NCBI GenBank assembly: GCA_027435495.1
Contig: DAHZZC010000292.1
Span: 1 to 8,936, forward strand
Direction: 5' to 3'
Length of the DNA stretch: 8,936 nt
Source: Planctomycetales bacterium
Lineage (GTDB): Bacteria > Planctomycetota > Planctomycetia > Isosphaerales > Isosphaeraceae
Shown: positions 1-7,162 of the stretch, piece by piece
Position numbering within the stretch: position 1 is the stretch's first letter
How the letters are laid out: every line of letters begins with the position of its first letter
The notes under the pieces: generated by a model
What the model saw: the letters and a program-made list of their open reading frames with translations, nothing else
What the model was told of the DNA's origin: nothing
Databases searched by the model: none
Position numbers and translations under genes: made by a program

Positions 1-267
1 CTTTTCGATGTAGCGGTCGGTGTGCTCGTTCGGGATCGGGACGGCAAGGCGGTCGATCAGTTCGTCGACGGTCTCGTAAATCGGCGCGGCGTGGGCGAAC
101 TCGGGGAAGACGACGAGCTTGATGTCGAAGAACGGTCCGTAGCCGATCACGGCACGGTCGATCATCCCGAGCAGGTATCCGACTCGTTCCGGGATCGCCC
201 GACGATCGCGGGGGCAAGGCAGGTCGGTCTGACAGGCGGCGGCGTAATAGCGATTCGGAACGGACAT
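1..267 (-). CDS. Nitrilase-superfamily carbon-nitrogen hydrolase, N-terminal part (cut by window edge)
   Basis: The reading frame stays open from an ATG at 265-267 to the left edge, giving 89 residues that begin MSVPNRYYAAACQTDLPCP. The N-terminal strand ending in AACQTD and the later segment LVVFPEFAH fit the start of a carbon-nitrogen hydrolase domain. In that family the Glu in the PE(F) segment is the first residue of the Glu-Lys-Cys catalytic triad; the Lys and Cys would lie beyond the window. Members hydrolyse nitriles, amides or carbamoyl groups in the cytoplasm, and the substrate cannot be told from this fragment. A GAGG-like ribosome site lies a few bases before the ATG. Only 55 bases separate it from the stop of the TPR gene upstream on the same strand, so co-transcription is possible. 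Confidence 0.75.
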   Translation of the reverse strand, partial: MSVPNRYYAAACQTDLPCPRDRRAIPERVGYLLGMIDRAVIGYGPFFDIKLVVFPEFAHAAPIYETVDELIDRLAVPIPNEHTDRYIEK

Positions 268-322
268 GGGGCCTCGTTGGACGGATCCAGGAGGGTGGTC
301 AATTCGGAGGGGCCGAGGTTTT

Positions 323-1288
323 CTAGTGGGCCTCGGCCGGGGGCTTTTCGGGACCATCCCCCTGCCCCACCCCAGTCTTGTTCGGCGGGGAGTGGTTGCT
401 GGCGAAGAGGAACGCGGAAAGGGCCACGTCGGGTTTCCGGTTGGGGTCGTCGAGTCGGAGGAAGACGTCGGCGGCCCGGGCGGTCCGGCCCGAGAGGAAC
501 CAGTGGGCACCCAGGAGAAGCCAGGCATCTCGGTCGTCGGGGTGCGCCTGGACGAAGGATTCCAGTCGGCTGAGCTGCTGCAGGAACTTCTCGGGCTCGC
601 CGTAGATCGATTCGATGTCGGGGACGGCGGCGAGCCAGCCGGGCTCGGCGGTCTCGGCGTCGCGGAGCCGAGAGGCGGCCTCGGCGTATCGGCCGCGGAC
701 CATCGCCAGCTCGGCCAGCCGAAGGTGAGGCGCAGCACGATCGGGGGCCGCGGCCCGTGCCTGTTGATAGCGTTCCTCGGCCTTCTTGAGATTACCACCG
801 CGGAAAAGACGATCGCCGAGGGTCAGCAGGTGGGCGGCACGGTCGGGATCGGACGGCTTGCGGGTTGACGGAGCGGGCGCGGGGAGGGCCTGAGCAGGGG
901 GCGGCGGCAGGAGTGGACGCTGAACCACCATCGGCGGCGGCAACGGGGCACCGAATTGCGGGTCGTAACCGTACGGGCTCATCACCGCACCCGGGTATGG
1001 CGGGGAATAGTACAGACCCGGTCCAATCGCGTACTCGTACGGCCAGAAGTACCCGAAGGCCGCGTATCCGCCACCGACCGCCGCCAGCCCCGGCACACCA
1101 CCGTGATGGCGAGGCCCGCCGAGGGAAGGCCCACCGCCGAGCGTCGGCCCGGCGGGCATCGGGAAGCCGCCGAGGTGGACCGGTCCACCGCCTCCTCCCA
1201 TGTGTCCGCCACCGTGCCGGGCGAGGCCCACGCTGGGGGTCAGAAGGATCAGGAAGAGGATGAGTCCGGGTATCGTGCGCCGAAGCAT
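323..1288 (-). CDS. Exported Gly/His-rich protein with C-terminal TPR repeats
   Basis: A 321-residue protein. The start at 1288 is preferred over an in-frame ATG at 1324 because GAGGGGG lies 7 bases before it and the protein then begins with a signal peptide: MLRRT, a hydrophobic stretch (residues 7-20) and a plausible cleavage after GLA (about residue 23). Residues 24-75 are Gly/His-rich low complexity (HGGGHMGGGGG). Residues 76-115 are Tyr/Pro-rich (FWPYEYAIGPGLYYSPPYPG) and 116-145 Pro-rich. Residues about 150-217 form two tetratricopeptide repeats (GDRLFRGGNLKKAEERYQQA; ELAMVRGRYAEAASRLRDAE), and a third lies near 252-283 (LLLGAHWFLSGRTARAADVF). TPRs bind other proteins, so this is probably a scaffold outside the cytoplasmic membrane. 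No enzyme motif is seen. It follows the kinase gene after 260 bases on the same strand. Confidence 0.85.
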   Translation of the reverse strand: MLRRTIPGLILFLILLTPSVGLARHGGGHMGGGGGPVHLGGFPMPAGPTLGGGPSLGGPRHHGGVPGLAAVGGGYAAFGYFWPYEYAIGPGLYYSPPYPGAVMSPYGYDPQFGAPLPPPMVVQRPLLPPPPAQALPAPAPSTRKPSDPDRAAHLLTLGDRLFRGGNLKKAEERYQQARAAAPDRAAPHLRLAELAMVRGRYAEAASRLRDAETAEPGWLAAVPDIESIYGEPEKFLQQLSRLESFVQAHPDDRDAWLLLGAHWFLSGRTARAADVFLRLDDPNRKPDVALSAFLFASNHSPPNKTGVGQGDGPEKPPAEAH

Positions 1289-1295
1289 GTGAGAA

Positions 1296-1302
1296 CCCCC
1301 TC
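1296..1302 (-). promoter_or_regulatory. Ribosome binding site of the TPR gene
   Basis: GAGGGGG read on the minus strand, 7 bases before the ATG at 1286-1288. It decides the start of the TPR gene: the in-frame ATG at 1324 has no comparable site and would put a polar tail before the signal peptide. Confidence 0.7.
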
Positions 1303-1332
1303 GCGGTCCTGGCGCGGGTGTCAATAACCTTC

Positions 1333-1362
1333 ATTATGCGAAACGCCCCCGGACTGCGACAA
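1333..1362 (-). promoter_or_regulatory. Candidate sigma-70-type promoter of the TPR gene
   Basis: On the minus strand, TTGTCG (1357-1362; 4 of 6 to TTGACA) is followed after 18 bases by CATAAT (1333-1338; 5 of 6 to TATAAT). Transcription would begin near 1326, about 38 bases before the ATG at 1288, leaving room for the ribosome site. It is a relatively AT-rich spot in a GC-rich gap between two same-strand genes. Spacing and matches are seen; function is inferred. Confidence 0.4.
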
Positions 1363-1548
1363 TGGGGGAAACCCGGATTGGCAGGGCCGCAGTGCCGTTT
1401 CCTTTTCACCCCGGTCGGGTCCACGGGGACTGGCTCTGGTCGTCCGCGACCGATGCATGTCCCTCTTCGCACGACCCCGTTCCGATCCACTCGACCCTTT
1501 TGGCTCCGCGTGCAGGACCAGCACTGCCCCGGCCCCTCGCAGGCCCGA

Positions 1549-4500
1549 TCAAAGGTGCGGGACCGCCGTGGCCCTCGGGATCGGCCTGGGGCTCGGCCCG
1601 CCTGGTCCGGGCTCGCCCGCGATTCCACCGAGGACGGCGCCCCGTCCGCCGGCGGTGCCCGGGTCGAGCGCGAGGTCGGTCGGCAGGATGCGGCCGGGAA
1701 CCGGACGCTGCCGGAACTTCGGCGCGATGAGACGGGGGCCGATCACGTTTCGGATGGCATGGTTCGACGGCCAGAAAAGCTTATTCCACTGATCCTCGAT
1801 CTCGTCTCGCTGAAGGGCCGGCAGGACTCCCTCGCCCGTCGCGAGGAGCCGTCCCAGGTCGAACGCATCATCCTCGGCCTGCCAGAACAGGAGGTCGCCG
1901 GCGAAGGTGTCGGCGCTGAACCGGAGCAAGGTTCCTTCACGAGACTTGCCCTCATGGATCGTGAAGAAGGCGGAATGGCGTGAGTGAACCAGCCAGGGTC
2001 GATCCGGCCCGGCGGGCAGTCCCGTCCATGGGCCGAGCTCGACCAGCGATTGTCCCGCGGCGATCGTGCAACGGTCGAGCCAGAGGTCGGCGTCGAAGGC
2101 CGAGCGAGCCACACGTCCGGGATCCAGGGCGAACGCGATACGGTCGGAAGCGATCTCACAATTCGTCAGTGCGATGAGCCCTCGCCCGATCTCGGCGCGG
2201 ATCGCCGCCTGGTCACCGATCAGGATCGTGTCGATCAGTCGGCAGACTGGCCGGTCGTCGGGAAATTGGAAGGCCTGGCCTGCGGCCAGCTCGGGCATCG
2301 GACGGGTGGTCGGGGCACGGAAGACGATCAGATCGCCGGCTGGAGCCGAGAGGCCGGGCGGAACGATCAACCGGCATCGCGAAAGGATCAGGTGAGACTC
2401 GCAGAGCGAGAGCAGGCCGCCCATTCGGGCTCGCGAGTCGTGACGGAGCTCCAGCCCCTGGATCGCGAGGGTCCCCTCGTTCAGCTCGATCAGGCCGGGA
2501 CCGGCGGAGCCGGGCGCGGGGGACCAGTTCGGCGGATCGCCGCCGCTCCGGGGATCGACCTCGACGACCAACTTCAGGGTCAGGCCATCGGGGAGGCGAA
2601 CCCGGGTCATCTCGTGCGAGCCCGAGCCGATCACCCGGACCCGGACCTGCCGGTTGCCAGGCGAGATCCGATCACGGAGGAAGGCGCCGAGGTCGCCGCG
2701 CCATCGGGGGTCGTCGGTCCGCATCACCAGCTCGCCGGGGCCAGCGGCGAAGAGCGCCGGCGCCGGTTCGGGGACGATCGGATAGGTGTAGACGCCGACC
2801 GTCTTCGCAAGGAGTCCGGCCGAGGGGCGCGAGGGCTGGCTCGCCAGCGCAGGGCGATCGGTGAGGAACGAGGCAAGTTCGTCGGCCGTCAGCCAGGTGG
2901 GATCGCGGGAGAGGGTCCAGTCGAGCGCGATCCATCGGCTCCCCTGGTCCGAGGCGTTCCACGTGGAACGGGCCGAGTCAGGGCCTTTGTCGACGATGTT
3001 GGGCTCGGGACCTCGGGCGAGCATTCCCTTCCAACCGGCGAAGAGATTCGACTCGCCCGACCAGGCGACCAGCCGATCCGGTGGCGTCCGGGAGTCGTCG
3101 GTGGTGATCAGGCTGGCGATCCCCGTCGCGGCGAGCCGGCCGATCGCCGAGCCGTCGGCACGGATCGAGAGCGGGTGAGCCGGGATCGTGACGGCTCCAC
3201 TACGATCGACCCGGATCATTGGTCCGGGCGAGGCCAGGATCGCGTTCGCGAGGAAGATCCTCGGCTCGGAGCGGCCTGCGACCCGCCTCACTCGGAACAG
3301 AGGCGCCTCGCCGGCCGAGAGGATGGCCGAGCCGTCGATCGCCAGGTCGACCGGGCCGCCGGTCAACGCCACGGCCGTCATCGAACGGCCCCGCACCAGC
3401 GTTCGCTCCAGCAGGATTCGGGACGGCCGGTCCGGCTGCGTCGACGGGTCCTGGCGGATTAGCGTGAACGGGAGACGCGTCGGGTTGATCACAGTGATCG
3501 TGCAGTCCCGGATCGTGAGCTGCGAGCCCGAGCAGGCGAAGAACACCTTCTGTTCCCCGACCAGGTCGCGGGCGTCGATGACGAGGTCGAGCCCCTCCAG
3601 GACCAGGTGCTTGCGCTCGAGGACGAAGTACGCCGACCGCTGGAGCGCCGGTCGGGGCCTCGGCCGGAGGATTCGGACGATCGGACGGAAGCCGCGACGG
3701 GCGCGGACGACCCGGACCTCGCCCGACATGTGGATATCGTCAACCGGAAGCGGCCCGTCGTCGGCAACCTCAACCACGCCCGCCCGGTGACGGTCGAGGG
3801 CGAAGTGGAGGGTGGGCTCGGTGGTTCCCTCGGTCCGCCCGGGGAGACGACGGACGACGACTTTCGGATCCGGGGACGGAATCGGAGTCGGGGCACGAGT
3901 CCAGTCGGGGAGGTGGCTGCGGTGGACGGCGATCCCGGGCGGATCGGGCTGGGGATCGCCGAGGACGCGCTCGATATCGGCCGGTTCGGTCCAGGGCGGC
4001 GGCAAAACCGGGATGGGATGGTGGAGGCTTCCCTGAGCCCGGTTGGGGCGGACGATCGGTGGCGCGGCCGGCGCGGGGTCGCGCGGCGCGACCAGGGGAG
4101 CCGGCGGCGGGACCAGCTCGGTTTGGTCCGGTTCCGGTGAGGGTTTCCGGTCCGCCGGACCGCCCAGGATCGCGGTGAACCCCACCACGAAGAGGACGGC
4201 GAGCAGAGCGACCCCAGCCGTCTGGAAGATCCATCGCGGAAAGGGCTCGGCAACCGCGGCGGGGATGGCCTCGTCGAGCGGCTCGTCGTTGTCGAAGAAG
4301 GGGTCGAGCTCGGCGGATTCCTCAACGACCGGGGCGACCGGCCCCTTCCCCGCGGGGTCCGGACTCGTCCGGGCCTCGGACGATCGCGAACCGCCGCGAG
4401 GCCGGGGCTCGTCGAGAGCCGAGGCCAGATCTCTGAGAGCATCGAGCAGGATCGGGGCGTCGTCGTCCTCGGGCGGGGCCAGATCCGGTCGAGGCATCCG

Positions 4501-5451
4501 CGCTCGGCTCACGGTCGGCCAGTCCTCGGATGGATCGTCGTCAACGATCGCCTCAAGGACGGCGGTCTCGCCCCGATCGGGCTCGCTCGGTCGCGCGGCG
4601 GCCTCGAGGGCCTCGATCAACTGGTCGTAGTCGGCATAGCGGTCCTCGGGCTGCTTCGCCATCATCCGACGGAGGATCGTCGAGATCTCCGCCGGAATCT
4701 CCGGACGGAGATCCCGGATCTCCGGCGCGGGGGTTCGGGCGTGCCGGGTCAGTTTCTCCGTGATGTCGCCACCCGGGAATGGCGGGACGCCGGCGAGCAG
4801 ATAGTAGAACGTGCATCCAAGGGAGTACATGTCGCTCTGGATGCTGGTTGCCCGGCTATCGCGTGCCTGCTCCGGCGCCATGTAATCGACGGTGCCGACG
4901 GTCGTTCCCTCGCGGGTGACCCGCTCGTCCTCGACCTGGGACTGGAGCGCCAGACCCAGGTCGATGATCTTGGGCTGGCCGTTCGAGGTTCGCAGAATGT
5001 TCGACGGCTTGATGTCGCGGTGGATGAGGCCACGGCGGGCGGCATAGCGGAGTCCGCCGCAGACGCCCCGGATGACCGTGAGCGTTTCCTGGACCCCGAG
5101 CGGCCCGTTTCGCTGGACGTAGTCGTGGAAGTCGCCGCCACCGACGTACTCCAGGACGAGGTAATGCCGGCCCTGGTCGACGCCCCGGTCGTAGATGGTG
5201 GCGATGTTCCCGTGCTCGAGCGTCTCCGCTGACCGGGCCTCGCGGAGGAAGCGCTGCAGGAGCGTGGAGCTGCGAGCGAGGGATCCGGAGAGGACCTTCA
5301 GTGCGACGATCAGGCCGGTGTCGACATGGCGGGCCTTGAAGACGGTGCTCATCCCGCCGCTACCGATGGCGTCGAGAACGAGGTAGCTCCCGATCCGCCG
5401 GCCGACCAGCGGATGACTCGACGGCCCGGGTGGCGAAGGCGATTCTTCCAT
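1549..5451 (-). CDS. Transmembrane Ser/Thr protein kinase with duplicated beta-helix-like ectodomain
   Basis: A 1300-residue receptor-like kinase. The Hanks-type domain spans about residues 22-285: Gly-rich loop GSGGMSTV (30-37), ATP lysine K52 in VALKVL, catalytic loop HRDIKPSN (144-151, base D146), metal site DLG (164-166, in place of DFG) and APE (192-194). All key catalytic residues are present, and the HRD arginine suggests activation-loop regulation. An acidic, Pro-rich linker (290-405) leads to one membrane helix (about 408-430). A Pro-rich stalk follows, then two related blocks of short beta-strand turns (about 605-860 and 985-1240), resembling right-handed parallel beta-helices. Orientation would place the kinase in the cytoplasm and the blocks outside. 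The start at 5451 is chosen because the kinase fold begins about 20 residues later; upstream in-frame ATGs add Arg-rich, poorly conserved-looking sequence. The ribosome site is weak. The ligand is unknown. Confidence 0.92.
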   Translation of the reverse strand: MEESPSPPGPSSHPLVGRRIGSYLVLDAIGSGGMSTVFKARHVDTGLIVALKVLSGSLARSSTLLQRFLREARSAETLEHGNIATIYDRGVDQGRHYLVLEYVGGGDFHDYVQRNGPLGVQETLTVIRGVCGGLRYAARRGLIHRDIKPSNILRTSNGQPKIIDLGLALQSQVEDERVTREGTTVGTVDYMAPEQARDSRATSIQSDMYSLGCTFYYLLAGVPPFPGGDITEKLTRHARTPAPEIRDLRPEIPAEISTILRRMMAKQPEDRYADYDQLIEALEAAARPSEPDRGETAVLEAIVDDDPSEDWPTVSRARMPRPDLAPPEDDDAPILLDALRDLASALDEPRPRGGSRSSEARTSPDPAGKGPVAPVVEESAELDPFFDNDEPLDEAIPAAVAEPFPRWIFQTAGVALLAVLFVVGFTAILGGPADRKPSPEPDQTELVPPPAPLVAPRDPAPAAPPIVRPNRAQGSLHHPIPVLPPPWTEPADIERVLGDPQPDPPGIAVHRSHLPDWTRAPTPIPSPDPKVVVRRLPGRTEGTTEPTLHFALDRHRAGVVEVADDGPLPVDDIHMSGEVRVVRARRGFRPIVRILRPRPRPALQRSAYFVLERKHLVLEGLDLVIDARDLVGEQKVFFACSGSQLTIRDCTITVINPTRLPFTLIRQDPSTQPDRPSRILLERTLVRGRSMTAVALTGGPVDLAIDGSAILSAGEAPLFRVRRVAGRSEPRIFLANAILASPGPMIRVDRSGAVTIPAHPLSIRADGSAIGRLAATGIASLITTDDSRTPPDRLVAWSGESNLFAGWKGMLARGPEPNIVDKGPDSARSTWNASDQGSRWIALDWTLSRDPTWLTADELASFLTDRPALASQPSRPSAGLLAKTVGVYTYPIVPEPAPALFAAGPGELVMRTDDPRWRGDLGAFLRDRISPGNRQVRVRVIGSGSHEMTRVRLPDGLTLKLVVEVDPRSGGDPPNWSPAPGSAGPGLIELNEGTLAIQGLELRHDSRARMGGLLSLCESHLILSRCRLIVPPGLSAPAGDLIVFRAPTTRPMPELAAGQAFQFPDDRPVCRLIDTILIGDQAAIRAEIGRGLIALTNCEIASDRIAFALDPGRVARSAFDADLWLDRCTIAAGQSLVELGPWTGLPAGPDRPWLVHSRHSAFFTIHEGKSREGTLLRFSADTFAGDLLFWQAEDDAFDLGRLLATGEGVLPALQRDEIEDQWNKLFWPSNHAIRNVIGPRLIAPKFRQRPVPGRILPTDLALDPGTAGGRGAVLGGIAGEPGPGGPSPRPIPRATAVPHL
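2955..2970. other. parS-like palindrome (ParB binding site candidate) inside the kinase gene
   Basis: CGTTCCACGTGGAACG is a perfect 16-base palindrome. Its 14-base core GTTCCACGTGGAAC is identical to the one at 7058-7071. The core matches the known chromosomal parS pattern GTTNCACGTGNAAC, and the C/G variant is known from Pseudomonas-type parS. ParB (Spo0J) binds parS and loads onto neighbouring DNA for chromosome segregation. Here it lies in coding sequence and encodes Arg-Ser-Thr-Trp-Asn in the kinase ectodomain. The sequence match is seen; binding is inferred. Confidence 0.65.
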
Positions 5452-5599
5452 CGCGCTGACCGAACTTTCTCGATGGGCCGCCGGATCGAGTGCGGCGCCG
5501 ACACGCAGACGTGGCGGACGGGCCGCGGGCCCATCACGGTGGCAGGCGGATCGGTGCCTGGCCGGGTGGATCGGCCGAGGTCCCGAACGCCCAAAACCT

Positions 5600-5605
5600 A
5601 TCATA
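5600..5605 (-). promoter_or_regulatory. Possible -10 element upstream of the kinase gene
   Basis: TATGAT on the minus strand (5 of 6 to TATAAT) sits in the 236-base gap between the SDR stop and the kinase start, about 150 bases before the ATG. A partner -35 is poor (CTGTCA, 19 bases further upstream). It is the best promoter-like spot in a gap that otherwise shows no feature. Confidence 0.25.
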
Positions 5606-5687
5606 CACGGCGACCCGGCTCTCGTGACAGGCCCCCCTACCCTCGGCGTTTGCTCGCCGCTGGGATGCCCGCCGAAGGGGTTGCGAG

Positions 5688-6467
5688 TCAAAGGATACGT
5701 AGTCCGAGCCCGCCATCAAGGTCCAGGATGGCACCGGTCGCGTAGCGGAACGATCCGTCGGCGATCGCGGCGACAGCGAGGCCGACGTCATGGGGCGTTC
5801 CCCACCGATTCAACGGGACCAGCCCGCCGGCGATCCGCTCGTCGTAGGCGGCGTGAACACCTCGGGTCATGTCGGTCTCAATCAGACCGGGGCGGACCTC
5901 GTAGACTCGAATCCCGGCGGCGGCCAGACGAGCGGCGAAGAGCTGGGCGACCATGCTCAGCCCGGCCTTGGCGACACAGTAATCTCCGCGATTCACACTG
6001 GCGAACCGGGCGGAGATGGAGGTGATGAAGACAATCTGCGGCTCTTCGATGGCCCCGGCCGCGAGTTGCTGGAGCATGGTCCTCGCGACGGACTGCGTGA
6101 GGAAGAAGGGACCACGGAGGTTTGTCCCGAGGACGCGATCCCAGCTCTCCGGCGTTGCCTCCAGCAGATCCACCCGAGACTCGGGAGCGACGCCCGCGTT
6201 GTTCACCCAGAGATCGATCCGGCCGGCGATCGCCGAGGCCTCCTCGACGAGCCGGACGCTCCCGTCTGGGTCGGCGACGTCACCGCGGAGCGGCCGGGCG
6301 TTGGGGGCGCCGAGGTCGATGGCCTCGCGACAGGCGGCCTCGGCCGACCCGGAGTCGGCCCGGAAGTTGACGACGACCGAAAAGCCCCGGCCCGCCAGCG
6401 CGCGGACGATCCCCCGCCCGATGCCCCGGCTCCCGCCGGTGACCACCGCCCATCGCCCATCACTCAT
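5688..6467 (-). CDS. SDR-family NAD(P)-dependent oxidoreductase (FabG-like 3-ketoacyl reductase type)
   Basis: A 259-residue classical short-chain dehydrogenase/reductase of normal length. Motifs in order: cofactor loop TGGSRGIG (10-17), the acidic turn GDV (62-64), NNAG (89-92), helix Asn in GTN (N116), catalytic Ser150 in FITS, Y163 and K167 in YCVAK, RPGLIETDM (192-200) and the C-terminal ATGAILDLDGG. The tetrad is complete, so it should be an active cytoplasmic enzyme. NFRAD after the second strand, with an Arg where NADP-binding members often have a basic residue, suggests NADPH. It is closest in style to 3-ketoacyl-ACP reductases, but many sugar and alcohol dehydrogenases look the same, and no fatty-acid genes are adjacent. 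The start is fixed by a strong ribosome site. It is divergent from the tRNA genes and upstream of the kinase. Confidence 0.9.
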   Translation of the reverse strand: MSDGRWAVVTGGSRGIGRGIVRALAGRGFSVVVNFRADSGSAEAACREAIDLGAPNARPLRGDVADPDGSVRLVEEASAIAGRIDLWVNNAGVAPESRVDLLEATPESWDRVLGTNLRGPFFLTQSVARTMLQQLAAGAIEEPQIVFITSISARFASVNRGDYCVAKAGLSMVAQLFAARLAAAGIRVYEVRPGLIETDMTRGVHAAYDERIAGGLVPLNRWGTPHDVGLAVAAIADGSFRYATGAILDLDGGLGLRIL

Positions 6468-6474
6468 CGAATCG

Positions 6475-6480
6475 CCTCCT
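6475..6480 (-). promoter_or_regulatory. Ribosome binding site of the SDR gene
   Basis: A full AGGAGG on the minus strand, 7 bases before the ATG at 6465-6467. It selects this start over an in-frame ATG at 6515, which would add 16 residues before the nucleotide-binding strand. Confidence 0.8.
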
Positions 6481-6588
6481 TTGTCCAGGGTGTGCCTGGA
6501 GCCCCAGGCCGACAATCCCTACGATCGCGACGGTCTGCACGAGCCGTCGAGGAATTTGCGTGAACCCCGGGCGTGTCTCGCCCAACAA

Positions 6589-6618
6589 GTTGACAGGCCC
6601 CGACGGATCGCGGAGAAT
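6589..6618 (+). promoter_or_regulatory. Sigma-70-type promoter of the tRNA-Arg pair
   Basis: A perfect TTGACA (6589-6594) is followed after 18 bases by GAGAAT (6613-6618; 4 of 6 to TATAAT). The start point would fall near 6625, about a dozen bases before the mature 5' end of the first tRNA at 6638. Placement and the perfect -35 make it the best promoter in the window. Confidence 0.6.
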
Positions 6619-6637
6619 CCCACTGTGAGGGGATGTC

Positions 6638-6711
6638 GCGCTCGTAGCTCAGTAGGATAGAGCGGCGGTTTCCTAAACCGCAGGCCGCAGGTTCGAATCC
6701 TGCCGGGCGCA
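6638..6711 (+). tRNA. tRNA-Arg (anticodon CCU)
   Basis: A full 74-base cloverleaf. The acceptor stem GCGCTCG pairs with CGGGCGC (one G-U), with discriminator A at 6711. D arm GCTC/GAGC; anticodon stem GCGGT/ACCGC around loop TTCCTAA, giving anticodon CCT at 6672-6674, which reads AGG; T arm GCAGG/CCTGC around TTCGAAT. The 3' CCA is not encoded and must be added by the nucleotidyltransferase. Its 3' half (6686-6709) is identical over 24 bases to that of the next tRNA. Confidence 0.95.
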
Positions 6712-6774
6712 CCTCGCCGGGTGGTCGACTCGCTCCGGATCCCGGTCGCTGCCAGCAGCGGCGCCGGTACTGTG

Positions 6775-6848
6775 GCGCCCGTAGCTCAGGAGGATAGAGC
6801 AACGGTTTTCTAAACCGTCGGTCGCAGGTTCGAATCCTGCCGGGCGTA
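6775..6848 (+). tRNA. tRNA-Arg (anticodon UCU)
   Basis: A 74-base cloverleaf 63 bases after the first. The acceptor stem GCGCCCG pairs with CGGGCGT (first pair G-U), with discriminator A at 6848. D arm GCTC/GAGC; anticodon stem ACGGT/ACCGT around loop TTTCTAA, giving anticodon TCT at 6809-6811, which reads AGA (and AGG by wobble); T arm identical to its neighbour. No encoded CCA. It is probably co-transcribed from the promoter at 6589-6618 as a processed dimeric precursor. Confidence 0.95.
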
Positions 6849-6906
6849 TCGGGATCGCTCCCTGCGAGGGACGGCTCCGGTCGGAATCCAGGAACGGGCG
6901 GACGAC

Positions 6907-6924
6907 TCTCCGCCGGGGCGGGGA
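6907..6924 (+). terminator. GC-rich hairpin downstream of the tRNA pair, possible terminator
   Basis: A 7-bp stem (TCTCCGC with GCGGGGA, including one T-G pair) closes a CGGG loop 58 bases after the second tRNA. No T-run follows, so intrinsic termination is uncertain. Confidence 0.25.
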
Positions 6925-7056
6925 CAGGGCCGGGTCGATCGGTCGGGGTGGGCGGCGTCGCCCGATGTCGCCCGACTCGAAGGCAGGGATCCAGGTTTGC
7001 GCGCCGAAGCATGGTCCGGAAGCCGAAGGGTCGATGATTGCGGGGAACGGTGGGTC

Positions 7057-7072
7057 GGTTCCACGTGGAACG
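7057..7072. other. parS-like palindrome (ParB binding site candidate), intergenic
   Basis: The 14-base perfect palindrome GTTCCACGTGGAAC occupies 7058-7071; the flanking G on each side does not extend it. It is identical in its core to the site at 2956-2969, 4.1 kb away, and matches the known parS pattern. It lies about 90 bases upstream of the sigma factor start, in a stretch with no gene. Confidence 0.7.
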
Positions 7073-7162
7073 CCGGTTGTGAAAGCGCCGCCTGCGTTCA
7101 CGGGTTCGCGGGCCCGAGTCCCGTCCCATGCTTTTCGCGTCTCCCCTTCTCGGATTAAAGCG

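Larger units (their letters stand above)
6849..7162. other. 314-base gene-free stretch between tRNA-Arg(UCU) and the sigma factor gene
   Basis: No convincing coding sequence on either strand. Its contents are a GC-rich hairpin at 6907-6924 soon after the tRNA, a short direct repeat GTCGCCCGA at 6957-6965 and 6967-6975, and the parS-like palindrome at 7058-7071. No clear promoter for the sigma factor gene could be picked out; if the region drives that gene, it may use a non-housekeeping sigma. Confidence 0.5.

Noticed and set aside
1984..3462. A 492-codon plus-strand open frame
   Set aside because: It lies antisense to the kinase ectodomain. Its composition (Arg, Gly, Asp, Pro) is that of a GC-rich antisense frame, and no domain is visible.
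3728..3736. TGTGGATAT, one base from a DnaA box, in the search for an origin near the parS-like sites
   Set aside because: It is a single imperfect match inside coding sequence, with no cluster of boxes or AT-rich stretch nearby; the replication origin is not in this window.
3489..4442. A 317-codon minus-strand frame, very rich in Ser, Arg and Pro
   Set aside because: It is a shifted frame of the kinase gene covering the membrane helix and stalk; the kinase frame itself is continuous and has clear motifs.
5640..5679. Imperfect inverted repeat CCTCGGCG / CGCCGAAGG after the SDR stop
   Set aside because: The stem has a bulge and a long loop of about 20 bases, with no T-run, so it cannot be supported as a terminator.
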